Source of the DNA: Mesostigma viride
Taxonomy: Eukaryota; Streptophyta; Mesostigmatophyceae; Mesostigmatales; Mesostigmataceae
Direction: 5' to 3'
NCBI GenBank assembly: GCA_009746045.1
Contig: RPFO01000188.1
Coordinates: forward strand, 12,501 to 76,500
DNA: 64,000 nt
A program made the translations under genes and the position numbers. This document shows positions 35,946-46,849 of this stretch, piece after piece. Below the pieces are notes generated by a model. The model did not search any database, was not told the DNA's origin, and saw nothing but the letters and a program-made list of their open reading frames with translations. Position 1 is the stretch's first letter. Each line of letters starts with the position of its first letter.

Positions 35946-36289
35946 TGCAGTAAGTAAGTACCCAATTTTACCCCGTAGTAAGTAAGTAAGTAGCCAATTT
36001 TAACTAGGTTGTCCCCAGTTTACAAATTATCAAAATTAACAAAATTACCAAAATTAACAAAAACCCCAAATCACAAGAAAGCAACATAGTGCAATTTAAT
36101 TATGGAAATCATATATACCATATGAAGCAAATTCACTCATAAAATGCTATGTCAGAGTCGGAGTCCGATGACAACAACATATCTGGGGCATCCTTATTCC
36201 GTTCGTCACGCAGGACTTTGTCAAGGAGTTGCTCATCTGTCAATTCATCATCATCACGAAGGGGCTTACGCACCTCTTAATTAATTAAT
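35946..36289. other. AT-rich spacer
   Basis: Short aaattac/aaaattaac repeats lie at about 36020-36062. A short acidic reading frame near 36130-36270 (reverse) has no recognisable domain. A (TTAA)n tail at 36278-36294 begins the next dispersed repeat. Confidence 0.45.
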
Positions 36290-36451
36290 TAATTAGGAAC
36301 ATAACTCCGTTGGGAGTATATGTAGCACATAGCCCTGAGAAGGGGCATATGAGCCTATAATACATTCTAAGCTACTTCCTGCAAGGGTGGGAATGTAAAC
36401 AACACTTGCTCTAGGTGCACCAGGGCACCCGCACCCTCATGGTCTATCACG
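36278..36451 (+). repeat. Dispersed repeat R1 copy
   Basis: From the (TTAA)n tail through aacataactccgttgggagtatatgtagcacatagcc and gctacttcctgcaagggtggg it matches 45925-46060. It abuts the stop of the HUH protein gene at 36452, so the two elements are nested or joined here. Confidence 0.85.
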
Positions 36452-38821
36452 CTATGCCCGGGTAAGCTGGGGGGGAGCCGCACGCACCTCTTGGATGATG
36501 GCATCTATGTCAAAATACCCAGAGGCCGGTGGGTCCTCAGTTGTGCGTGCAGCGCGTTCTTGGCGTTGAGCCGCGCGTGCATCGGGAAACACTGCATCTA
36601 CATCATCTGATTCAAAGTACCGCTCACGCGGATTAAACAGGGCTCTTTCAAGGCCGCGTGCTATAGCAGACAAAGAATGTTCACCAAGGCTAGGTTCAAC
36701 CATGATCTCGAATGCAGCTTGTACACGTGGGTAATCAAGGCCCCTACCTGCAAGAAATCTAGCATCTAGCGAGTATCGCCCCGTCTTGAACATGTGGGCG
36801 AGGGTTTTAATCAAGTTTGGACGCAAGCTAATACTATTGTGGTGCTTAAACCAGTATACCGCCGCACGCTCAAGTAAGTTGTAGGCGGTCAAGGAGCACC
36901 GTCCCTTGAGAGTGGGGGATCCGTGTAATAAATATTCTATACGCCCCTCTTCTTTCTCATCCTCATCAATGCCATGGCAATACAAAATCTGAAACCCCTC
37001 CTGCTCTTCCGATTTAAGCAAATAGCCTATCATCCCTGAATAATTCAATTTGTGGCTGGACTTCACTTGGCGTGCCACAAGGCTCGGCTTGGTTTTGTCA
37101 TGTTTTCCCTTTTCATCTATTGGTTCACCCCACCCAAGTTCTTTCTTGAGCTTGAGTTTCACAGCATGGGCCGATGTAGCCTCAACGTCAATGAGCATGT
37201 GGACGTGCTTGTGCATTTCGAGTATTCCTTCCTCCACAATTGACATGCCCTTGCCGCCATTGGCTAGGTGGAAGGCCTCTATCTTGCCAAGCTCATCATC
37301 GTCAAGATCGCGAGCCCCCCCTGAAATGGAGATGTGGAGTGTCATATTTTTTAGCGCCGTAGGCCCACGTGCGCGCTTGGGTTGACGCAATGGGATGTAA
37401 TCGTCAGTTTCGTGTGCTTGATCTTGGTGCTGTTTTTCGACGTTGACTTGCTCATCCGTTGCGGTAGCCTCACGCTCTTGTAGTTGCTGTCTTGCTTGGC
37501 TGTGATGAGAAGGGTACATGAAAAAAAAAAATGCAGATTTTTTGCAAGGATTGTGGTCAAGATTGGTTTAAAGACATAATTAATTTTCAAAGAAAAACTC
37601 ACGTGGACAAGTTTGGCAAGAATACAAGTTGGAAAAAAAAACCCTAGAAAGGATTCAGCGGCTTACCGTCCACGCTTTATCTTGCATGTTACGTGACGGG
37701 TGAGACCAGCTTGGCTCCTGGCAACGAAAGGCGGCTCGCAACAGTTGCACATGAAATTCTGATTTTTAATGGCCCCTTCGCCATCGCTGTCCTCGTCATC
37801 ACCGGAAACACCAGCTTCATCATCTATGAATTTACATCTTTTTGCCCGACGTGGAGGGGGATCCTCTTCGTCAACCTCATCCCCTTCCTCCTCTTCTGCC
37901 ACTTCTTCATCCTCTTCTTGCTCTGCTTCTGGTTCGTCTTCCTTGTCGACATTGTTTTCATCGTCATCCTCGGAGGCATCGTCTAAAATAGCATGCCGCC
38001 CGCGCCGCCGGTGCCTTGTTTCACAGTTTAACTCAGGCACAACGTCGTCCTCAAGAATCTGGAGGTTCGCATGTGCTGGATCCATCGAGTCCCGTTCTTT
38101 GGGATGAACTAGGTGGTCCGGCGTCGTTGGCGGGTGCTGGGCCGGCGTGGTCGTCATGGACGGGGTCGTCATCTGGCGACGGCTCAAAAGCAGGCGTTTC
38201 CTCATTGCGTTCGTCAAAATCGAGGGATCGTTTAGTCCCCTTGCCGGGCCAGGGCGACTTGCCGGCGTTTTGGTCTTGGCCATGTTGTTTTGTGGACGTT
38301 TGTGTTGATGATGATGGGGTTACAGATGACCCCCCAGCAAGCTTGCCGGCAGCAGACAAAACGGAGTTCAATAATTCATCCTCGTCCGCCTGGGACCCCG
38401 TCAGATCCACGCTATCCACCGCTGCCCCTTTATTGATTGCGTTGGAGAGAAGGGGCCCTATTGTCTCAAGTGTCGACAGCACCTCATTTGTTGCATGTTT
38501 GACCACCCCCTCCCACAGTTGTTCCTTTTTGCATAACGCGACTTTCAGCCGCTCTAGCGTCTTGAGTTGGGGTTCTACGGTTGTCTCGTACGCCTTTTTC
38601 ACTTTCTCCTCGCAGAGCTTTTCCTCCCTTGTCTTGAGTTCATGATACCTTGCCTTAGCCGCATTTACATTCTTTGTTTGTACTTGTACTCCTTCGTTGG
38701 CACGGTCCAGATTAAGCTTTTTGTCCCTGATGGCGTTAGTTAAGTCGACTCGCTGCTTGTTTACTTTTCCAACGAGGTCCTTGAAGAGGTCTTGTTGCAC
38801 CAGATTTTTCATCGCCGCCAT
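36452..38821 (-). CDS. HUH Rep protein with zinc finger, Replitron-like
   Basis: Probable transposon endonuclease. The first in-frame ATG is at 38821 (MAAMKNLVQQDLFKDLV). A coiled coil follows (about 38860-38450), then a Ser/Asp-rich linker, a very acidic stretch (about 37990-37830) and a C-x2-C...H-x3-C zinc finger (CNCCEPPFVARSQAGLTRH, about 37760-37690). An intron 37666-37500 (GTAAGC...CACAG) joins KIKRGR to QARQQLQERE in phase. The catalytic domain has HKHVHMLID, a HUH metal site, and GMIGYLLK, a YxxK-type motif with one tyrosine, in the order of Y1 HUH Rep proteins. It is followed by about 170 residues of unknown function. Single-tyrosine HUH proteins in green algae are known as Replitrons; this assignment is from memory of motif layout. 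One frame change near 38110-38050 must be an indel or tiny intron, so this copy may be inactive. Confidence 0.65.
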
Positions 38822-39644
38822 GGTGTCGGCCTTTCGTTTTCTTTTTGTCCCTTCGTTCACACACCTATATTCGCGTGTATCCTGTCAATCACACGAATCG
38901 TGACGCGTGGCCGCTCCTTCTGCCTTTGGTCTTCGTGCCCCGTTAGTATCCAGCCAATCACACACGACGTAAGGTTTGTAACCGCAATCAGTTTCCAACG
39001 TGTCGGCCATTTCCATTAAATAATATCCCTGTAACCGCTATTCTGTGATTGCAAGGTGTCTAAACTTCCACCTGGACCTTACTGGGCCTGACGCCCGGAA
39101 GTGCCGAACTAATCGCCATCTACAATTTCCTAGAACTACGGTCCAATAGATATTCGGTTTGAAACTGACAACTGCGACTCCCCCCGGTGTAACACCGTTC
39201 CCCCCATTAACGATTCGCTGATACTCATTTCCCCTCTCACCTCTTTGGTCCATTTCCCCGATAACACCGTTCCCCCCCCCCATAAGTGCGTTCCCCCCCC
39301 GTTGTAACACCGTCCCCCCCCCCCATAACTGCGTCCCCCCCCCGGCCGTTGTAACACCGTCCCCCCCACGTACTGTACTTTCAACCGCAGCTCTGCCTTT
39401 TAACCGTCGAATGCGCAATCGATCTAGAAAGTATCCGCGATTTCAGTACATGCCGTCACCCTTGACAGCTGTCGTACAATAGTACAAATTAACGCCAATA
39501 GAAATTCGCCTCCGAACATATATCTCGATAGAGGTATGCGTCTTATTTAATTTCAAGGTACCTCTTAATTAATCTCGGCCCCCGCCTTCCGCTAATTTGC
39601 TAATTTGCTAAATTTGCTAAAAAAGAGCCAATTTTACCCCGACT
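38822..39644. other. Upstream of the Rep gene, gene-free
   Basis: No gene is seen. It contains the leader of the HUH gene and the C-rich repeat at about 39178-39370. From 39560 short taatttgctaa repeats lead to the LINE 3' end. Confidence 0.5.
39178..39370. repeat. Degenerate gtaacaccgt-C(n) repeats
   Basis: The phrases gtaacaccgt or ataacaccgt and ataactgcgt followed by seven to ten C alternate about six times. The C-runs vary in length, as expected for slippage. Confidence 0.8.
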
Positions 39645-42590
39645 TGCGTGTCATGCGCAAAGGCATGCCACGGAGTACTATGCTAATCTCATTAGAAAAA
39701 TAATTACACAAAAGTTTAGACAAATATCGTCTGCATCATTCCCCAAACGTTAAGCACTAGATGGGGATGTAATCCTCATCCGAGCTGTCCTCTACTGTAA
39801 TGGCAGACGAGGCGGTAGTGTAGCGGCTATCCTCAGGACCAATAACCTCCACCTGCGGACTTCTACCCTGGCTAGCAACGGGCCGCGGGGCCCGTGGGGA
39901 GAAAACAGGAGCATACCCCTCGGGGAGGTGCTTATCGCAGATGGCAGCCCATTTCTCCTTGTCAATCATGCGGGCGCGGAGTACGGATAGTCCCAGAAGC
40001 CCTGCATCTTCAAGCAGTTGTGTCACATAGGTCCGGGTCGCGCCGTGCCGGTGCCCGGCGCGCGCAAGTTTGCCAGTGGGTTGCGATGGGACAAGGGGAC
40101 CCTGCCATAGGAGGAGGTGTCTACCTGGTTGGCCCGTCTTAAGCCCCCCGGCAGGGCCCACATCGGTATTCACCTGGTCTGTGCGGGCAAGATGGCCGGC
40201 AAAGAGGAGGCGGCGGTGTCGGATGGTATGGGTGACAAGAGGGAGCTCGCAGTAGAGCTCGGCCCGGGTGCGGCGTTCTTGGTAGCGGACGCCGAGGATA
40301 TGACGGAGCATTCGAGTGACGGTGCCGTCAAGCTGCTGGCTCAGCGCCTGGTCCAGGGTCCACGCCTCGCAGCCATAAAGGAGGATGCTGAGGACAAGGG
40401 CCTTGAACAGAATGCGCTTGCATCGCTCACTCAGGTAGCGACAGGTCCAGAACCTGTCGAGGCGGCGGAGGGCCGCCCAGGCCTGGCCAATGCAGGTGTT
40501 GATGTCGTCGGCCGTGGAGGGAAGCCAGCTGCCAAGGAGCTTGAAGCGAGTCGCCGGGGGGACGGGGCTGCCGTCTAGCAAGAGGAGGGTGGGTGGGGCT
40601 ATCCCAGCAGGGAAGCCGATGGCCATGACCTCCGTTTTCTTGCTGATCATAAGCCCCACCGCCCGCGCTTCCAGTGATAAGCTGTCTAGCCACAGTTGGG
40701 CTGACTCTGGGGTTTCCACGAGTGTCGTGTCATCAGCGTCTACAGATCAGATCGCTCAGGCGGTAGGGTGGGTCAACCCCGCCGTAGCTGGCGTACTCCG
40801 TGACCTCGATCCCCGGCGGGCGCCCCTCCACCCGGGCGAAGCGGGCTTGTGCACGCCGCATAATATAGGCCACCATAATGATGAATAGATATGGGGAGAG
40901 CACACAGCCCTGCCACACCCCGGTGTGCAGGGGAAACGCCGGAGTGACGCCGTCGGCGGTACGGACCTGGGCTTGGGACCCTTCATAGAACTGGCGGATG
41001 GTCTCAACGATGTGCGATGGGACACGGAACAGGTGAAGGACCACCCACAGGGCGTCCCATATAAACGTATCGAATGCCTTGGTGTAATCCACGAAGATCA
41101 ATAGCAATGGCAAGAGGCCGGGGGCCAGGCGGCCCACTTCCTCGATCAGGCGGCGCGCGGTAATAGTGACCATAACACAATTGCGACCAACACGGAAGCC
41201 CATCTGGGACTCACCGGCACCCCTCCACCCCGGCGGGCGCCCCTCCACCCGGGCGAAGCGGGCTTGTGCACGCCGCATAATATAGGCCACCATAATGATG
41301 AATAGATATGGGGAGAGCACACAGCCCTGCCACACCCCGGTGTGCAGGGGAAACGCCGGAGTGACGCCGTCGGCGGTACGGACCTGGGCTTGGGACCCTT
41401 CATAGAACTGGCGGATGGTCTCAACGATGTGCGATGGGACACGGAACAGGTGAAGGACCACCCACAGGGCGTCCCATATAAACGTATCGAATGCCTTGGT
41501 GTAATCCACGAAGATCAATAGCAATGGCAAGAGGCCGGGGGCCAGGCGGCCCACTTCCTCGATCAGGCGGCGCGCGGTAATAGTGACCATAACACAATTG
41601 CGACCAACACGGAAGCCCATCTGGGACTCACCTAGGTGGGGATCGAGGCTGGCGCGCATGCGGTTCAGCAGGAGACGCATGAAGACTTTCAGCACGCAGC
41701 TTTGGAGGCATACGCCGCGGTAGTTGCCGGTATCCGCGGCGGACCCCTTGCCCTTGTACAGCATGACCCGGACAGCGGTCTTCCAATACGTCGGCGGGGG
41801 AGGCCATCTCGTAGAATCCGGTTGCAAACACCCCGGAGGAAAGGCTCAAGCTCAGGCATCTTAACCACCTCCGGTGAAATATTGTCCACTCCCATGGCAG
41901 CATCATTGCGGAGGGTGGAGATGGCAGCAGGCCATTCCTGGGGAGTCCACTCGTCGTGGGGGCCGTCCACCAAGGGGCCGGAGAGCGGTGGGACTAGGTA
42001 GTCCGTCTCGCTGGTGGGCGCCTGCGGGGGCTCAATGGGGCCGCCTCGGCTGGCCGCAGGGCGTGCAGCTGCAGCGGGGTCAAGCGGGGGGGGCGGGCCA
42101 GGGGCCCCTGATAGTTGGGCCTGGGAGCTGAACCAAATCTCAAGGCGTTCACTGGGGGTGCCTGGGATGTCAGCCCGTTGCGTTTCCCGGCGTCCGGTGA
42201 GACGGTCGAGAGAGCGCCAGGCCGCCTTGTGCTGGTTGGCGGCCGTGTGGCGATTGATTTCGGCGGCAAGTGTCTCCACCTCCTCCGCATGTGCGGCAGT
42301 ATATGCTTGAGTAAGCCGTTCCTGGTACGGGTACAGGTCCTCCCCGCGGCGGCGGGCCTGCGCTAGCGCCAGCCGGGCGGCAACCACCCGGGCGTCGCGC
42401 AGGTAGAGCGGGGCTGGTCGGGCGCGGGGTTGCTCGGGGAGAAGCTTAGAGCCAAGCTCCACCGATCGCATGAATAGTTCGTAGGGTGGCGTGAGATCTA
42501 CACCGCGATCTGCGTCCAGGTACATCAAAGGTTGCGCGTCCACGAAGGCAGACCTGATTGCATCGCGGCGTTCTCCCCTGCCTTAAGTAA
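39645..42590 (-). pseudogene. LINE family 1 copy A, ORF2 reverse transcriptase
   Basis: The least damaged family-1 ORF2. On the reverse strand it opens near 42543 (MDAQPLMYLDADRGVDL), passes a pre-RT helical region (DLYPYQERLTQAYTAAHAEE), then RT motif A (LLIFVDYTKAFD), motif B (TGVWQGCVLSPYLF), and a broken YADD box (four extra bases at about 40740 give LICRR and a stop). The C-terminal half is open from 40719 to 39757, with RHRRLLFAGHLARTDQ and the end EDSSDEDYIPI. Such proteins nick target DNA and copy LINE RNA into it; no endonuclease domain is present, so the copy is 5'-truncated. A 417-bp in-frame duplication repeats the RT motifs A-B. Further frameshifts lie near 41810 and 42100. The 3' UTR ends near 39650 (acttgcgtgtcatgcg), a sequence that also borders the element at 42603. 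Confidence 0.9.
40811..41644 (-). repeat. 417-bp in-frame tandem duplication in RT domain
   Basis: The unit at about 40811-41227 is repeated at about 41228-41644 with almost no differences. 417 is 139 codons, so the frame is kept. The protein reads from ESQMGFRVGRNCVMV through motif A and motif B twice. Confidence 0.9.
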
Positions 42591-42602
42591 GTAAGTAAGT
42601 AC

Positions 42603-43164
42603 TTGCGTGTCATGCGCAAAGGCATGCCACGGAATTGAATTGAATTGTAACATAACTCCGTTGGGAGAATATGTAGCACATATCCCTGAGAATGGGGCAT
42701 ATGGCTTTTAATACATTCTAGGCTACTTCCTGCAAGAGTGGAATGTAAGCAGCACTTGCTCTAGGTGCCTCAAGGGCACCGGCACCACCATGAGAAGGGG
42801 GGGATCCTGGCACGGGGGAGGAAGATCATCATGGCTATACAAGGGCTAGGGCATGGCTTCTCGACAGAGAGCATCTCTCTGCATAGGCATCGCATGGCTA
42901 AATTCTTAATGCAACATCCATGGGGGTCCCACGTGTGACCAAGTATGGCATTCATAGCGATTCGGGCCGCGGTGCCCACACCCCTGTAACTAGGACCTAG
43001 ATAGCTTATACCATCCCTTCCATCCCATGTTCCCCTCCCACTGAGGACTTATGCTCACGTGACGCAGTCACGTGTCTATTAATTAATTAATTAATTAATT
43101 AATTAATTAATTAATTAATTAATTAATTAATTAATTAATTAATTAATGGGGGTCCCACATGTGA
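42603..43164 (+). repeat. R1 copy, LINE tail and (TTAA)n block
   Basis: 42585-42632 repeats taagtaagtaagtacttgcg and the LINE 3' end. An R1 copy follows at about 42640-42860 with an attga tail instead of TTAA. A (TTAA)n microsatellite runs from 43077 to 43146. No gene. Confidence 0.8.
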
Positions 43165-44577
43165 GAAAGAAGTCAGTATCAGCGAGCCACGAGCCACGAG
43201 GTAGCCATGGCTGGTCAACGGCGGAGCTCATAACTTTCACGTTTGAGCACCGAATTTAGCCGTGAATATCACAATCGACGCGTCTTTTTACGACGCACAT
43301 GCTGATATAATTTTCCGAAGCTACTATGCAATTTACGATGAGCAAACGCCTCTCGACGCAACGCAGCCTGGCGGCTGCGCTTCGCAATGAAAATACGTCT
43401 GCAGCCCCGGCTGCAGCTTCGCCAACCGGCCCAGAAGGCAGCGGCGCCACTAGCCAAGCTCTAGTGGTCGCCCAGCCCCCTGCTGAGCCCGCCTCGCCAG
43501 CAGCGTCGCCAGAACCCAAGCGCAGTCGCCCTGCCGAGCCGAGCTGGGTCGAGATCGAATTTATAGCCGAAGCCCGCCAGCCCGGCTTCTTGGACAAGTT
43601 TACCGATCGAGGAACGCATCCTGGGCTGCGTATTTTTTGGATCACACGCCTCGCTTGTTGAATTGTGCAAGCAGCTCTTCAACTGAGGTCGCCTCTTTGA
43701 TCCTCGCCTGAACCGCGTCTCCTCTTTCGACCCCTTTCCCAGCCTCCGCCGCCCCCACCTCCAGGAATACGCTCTCTTCTCCCTCCTTGGACGCTCCATC
43801 TCGGAGCTTTGGCCCCCAAAGCCCCTCACCACCACCTTAACCGAAGCCTCCATCCGCTCACTCCTCTAGGAGGCCCTCGAGGAGCACGTGGCCCCCATCG
43901 CAGCAGATGTGGCGGTCATGGGCAGCACGCTGGCTGCCGAGCTCCCCCTCCTCTCCACCGCCACTCTCCACCATCTCCACCGCCACCTCCACCCTCCTCG
44001 CCTCCTCCACCGCCACCACCTCCACGGCCTCCGACGCCATCACCGCCCAGCTCCGTGACATCGACCAGCGTCTTAAGGACAACGCCATCGCTATCGAGGT
44101 TCTGCAGAACACCGCTGGCCTCACCGCCCAGGCGGTGAAGGACATTGCCGCCAAGCCAGCCCCGGCTGGCCTGGCCGGCGATGCTCCTCCCATCACCACA
44201 GTGGGCGGACATGCTTAAGCAACATACCACCTCCACCACCTCCGCCGTCGCAGCCCAGCTCAAACGGCAGACGCTTGACGTCCGCGAGGAGGCCGAGCTC
44301 GCCAAGCGCAGCCTCAACGTCATTGTCAAGAACTTCACCATGGAGGAAGGTGAGACTTCCGAGAAGCTTTTGCGTGCGTTTGAGAGAGAAATCCTTGGTC
44401 GCATGGGCCTTAACGGTGAGATCGAGCTGGCCGCCCACCGCCTTCCCCGCGCGCGGGGTAAGGCAGGGCCGCCCCCGCTCCTTCTCACCTTTAAGACCCC
44501 GGCGGACAAGATTTCTTTTCTCAGACGCTGCAAGCGGCTCGAGAAGACTCTCTTCACCCTTGATGACGACTTGACCC
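43165..44577 (+). pseudogene. LINE family 1 ORF1, most complete copy
   Basis: The leader is shared with 1190 and 35450. The start is ATG at 43338 (MSKRLSTQRSLAAALRNEN), preferred over 43326 because it matches the other copies. After a frame break near 43610 come FGSHASLVELCKQL, a coiled coil (ITAQLRDIDQRLKDNAIAIE, about 44038-44100), another break near 44190, and an RRM-like block (LNVIVKNFTMEEGE) with a C-terminal domain (IELAAHRLPRARGKAG; ADKISFLRRCKRLEKTLF). This is the layout of L1 ORF1p, an RNA-binding trimer. Similarity to ORF1 stops after FTLDDDLT at 44577, where it meets the reversed end of LINE copy C. Confidence 0.75.
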
Positions 44578-45660
44578 TGGTGCGTGTGAGCCTTGTCAAT
44601 CTCCTGCCACCGCGTCTTGTTCTGCATGGCAGTCCAAAGAAGGGAGAGAGAGTGGATGCGGTATTCAAACTGGGCTGGGACCACTAGGCCGGCCAGCAAC
44701 ATCTGTACGTAGTTCGTGACATGTTTCCCTACCCTTTTGGGAATGTCCTTGGGGCCAGGCCAGGTCAGAATGTGCCGCCCTGGCTGGCTAAGCCGCTGGG
44801 GGCCTGCCAGACCAAGGGCGGTGTCGACCTGGCTAGTGCGAGCAAGGTGTCCTACAAATGCTATCCTACGCTGTCTAATCTCGTCCGAAAGACGAGGCAT
44901 GCCCTGATACAAAGACTCTGATGACGGGCGCTTGGAAAACCCTACGTTCAGGACCTGTCGGAGCATCCTGTAAACTGTGCCGTCTAGCCTAGCTGCCAGT
45001 GTGGGTGTGAGTGTCCACGCCTCGGCGCCATACGTGAGCACCGACGTGAGGACGAGGACCTTGAAGAGCATGCGCTTGCGGTGGTCGCCCAGGCCCTTGG
45101 AGCGCCAGTAGGTGTTGAGCGAACGAAGCCTAGCCCAGGCCAGGCCGATGCGGGTGTCCACATCGTCGGCGGTGTCAGGGAGCCAGCTCCCTAACAGCTT
45201 GAAGCGATCGCGGAACGGGACCGTCGTCCCATCGAGCAGGCGCGGCAGCGGCGGTGTACTGGAGGCCCCAATCACCATCGCCTCAGTTTTGACACTAATA
45301 TCCAACCCCACCGCCCTCGCCTCCACTGGACTGAGGCCCAGACAGTCCAGCCAGGTCTGAATGTGCTCGGGGCGCGCGATGAGGGTGGTGTCATCCGCAT
45401 AAATCAGGTCGGCCAGGCGGTAGCCAGGTCTAACCCCGCCATGCTCTTTCTTGGATGTACGTCCAAGCCTGGCTCGAACCCCTTAAGAGCAGTAAAGCGC
45501 GCACGTGCTCGGCGCATGACGTGATCCACGGCAATAATGAACAGGTATGTGGACAGGACACAACCTTGCCACACCCCGTGGTGAAGGGGGAATGGTGGGG
45601 TGGTGCCTTCCGCAGTCCGCACTACTGCCTGTGAGCCCTCATACGGTCGGCAAATGGCAG
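44578..45660 (-). pseudogene. LINE copy C, diverged ORF2 3' half
   Basis: The reverse strand holds RT motif B (HHGVWQGCVLSTYLF, about 45570), an intact YADD box (DLIYADDTTLIARPEH, about 45375-45415), then a long open C-terminal half (MEARAVGLDISVKTEAMVIG to about 44590) with LDGTVYRMLRQVLNVGFSKR and RQRRIAFVGHLARTSQ. It is clearly related to copies A and B but much more diverged, so it is a separate subfamily. A frameshift near 45450-45480 separates the two parts. It is truncated at both ends. Confidence 0.85.
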
Positions 45661-45689
45661 CAATAAACGCAGGTGAAAATAATGGCCCC

Positions 45690-45895
45690 CATGGATGATG
45701 CGGAGGAGGCGTTTTGATGAGTAGTGTAGTTAGGATTTTCTAGATAGCTTAGAGTTAGGATAGTTCGATCACGCGGCTTCCTCCACCCCATCCATCATGG
45801 ACTATGTGCTATGTACATGACCTCCCCACGGAGGCATGTTATAATTTAATTTTTTTTTTTTTTTTATGGATGATGCCTTCAACATTTAGCCACGC
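45690..45895 (+). repeat. Dispersed repeat R2, copy 1
   Basis: Matches 46580-46765: a coding end RRRRFDE-stop (45697-45719), then tagttaggattt...gataggtt-like sequence, ggaggcatgttataatttaat and a T-rich end. Probably the 3' end of a retroelement with a basic C-terminus. Confidence 0.7.
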
Positions 45896-45924
45896 TATGT
45901 CTATAATGGGACCCCCCCCCCAAT

Positions 45925-46370
45925 TAATTAGGAACATAACTCCGTTGGGAGTATATGTAGCACATAGCCCAGAAAAGGGGCATATGGCCTAGCATACATT
46001 CTAAGCTACTTCCTGCATGCAAGGGTGGGAATGTAAAGGACCCTTGCTCTAGCTGCACCAGGGCACTTGCATCCCCATGATCTTCAAGCTATGCCTGGCA
46101 GCGAAGGGGGAGCCTGTCATGCCAGGGGGGAAGATCAGCATGGCTATACAAAAAGCTAAGGCATGGCATCTCAGCAGAGGAGAGTTACTCCCTGCATGGG
46201 CACAACATTACTAAATAAGGCTAGGCATCGTCTGGAGTGTGGCACATCATAGGCACACATGTACATGATTAAATAAAGCACGGGGCTTAGCTGGGATAGT
46301 GCCTCTATAGGAGGCGTACATGTACATGGCCACGGTCTATCTATTCTGCACCACTACTGCTGTATTCCCC
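45925..46370 (+). repeat. Dispersed repeat R1, longest copy
   Basis: Homologous to 2796-3245 in reverse. It begins at the attaattagg tail and runs through aacataactccgttgggag, gcatgttgcatc-like sequence and gaggcgtacatgtacatggcc to gtattcccctaagctggggc, where the ORF1 C-terminal fragment begins on the other strand. A TGCA duplication at about 46014-46021 distinguishes it from the copy at 36278. Confidence 0.8.
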
Positions 46371-46545
46371 TAAGCTGGGGCGTCTGGAGTCGCTGGGCCG
46401 GGGCCGCGGGGGGGGGGGGGGGGGTCGCCTGCCAGGGCTTGTGGCTGACGTAGATGGCCGCCCCCTTCCAGTACACCGGCTGCCCCGCCTTGGTCTGCCG
46501 GAGCTGGAGGTAGGTCGGCCAGAGCTCCCGTCGCCGTTGTTGCTG
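46363..46545 (-). pseudogene. ORF1 C-terminal fragment
   Basis: The reverse strand reads RRRELWPTYLQLRQTKAGQP, then VYWKGAAIYVSHKPWQ and a stop after LQTPQLRGIQQ. It matches 2590-2722 and 63976-63767. A G12-like run at about 46411-46426 interrupts it. R1 follows directly in ORF1 direction. Confidence 0.75.
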
Positions 46546-46765
46546 CGCGCACAAGCCCCCAACCCTGTGGGCAAGCCCCCTGCCCCCAAGAGGAGGAGGC
46601 GTTTTGACGAGTAGGGCAGTTAGGATTTTTCTAGACTAGGTAGATTAGCGTTAGGATAGTTTGATTACGCGGCTCTCTCCTTTCCACCACCCCTCAAGGA
46701 ATATGTGCTACATGATCTCCCAACGGAGGCATGTTATAATTTAATATAATTTTTTTAAAAATGGG
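46546..46765 (+). repeat. Dispersed repeat R2, copy 2
   Basis: Encodes KPPAPKRRRRFDE then a stop at 46608, followed by the same about 150-bp 3' sequence as copy 1, ending in an A/T-rich run. The basic end looks like a nuclear-localisation tail. Confidence 0.7.
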
Positions 46766-46849
46766 GGCCATTATGGGCGCACATGCGCGGGGGCCACATG
46801 CTAGGCTAAGCCTTACTAATCTACACTACTGGTATATATATTCCTACAC

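Noticed and set aside
39178-39370. Possible CRISPR-like array
   Set aside because: Repeats are degenerate C-runs with no constant spacer length, in a eukaryotic context.
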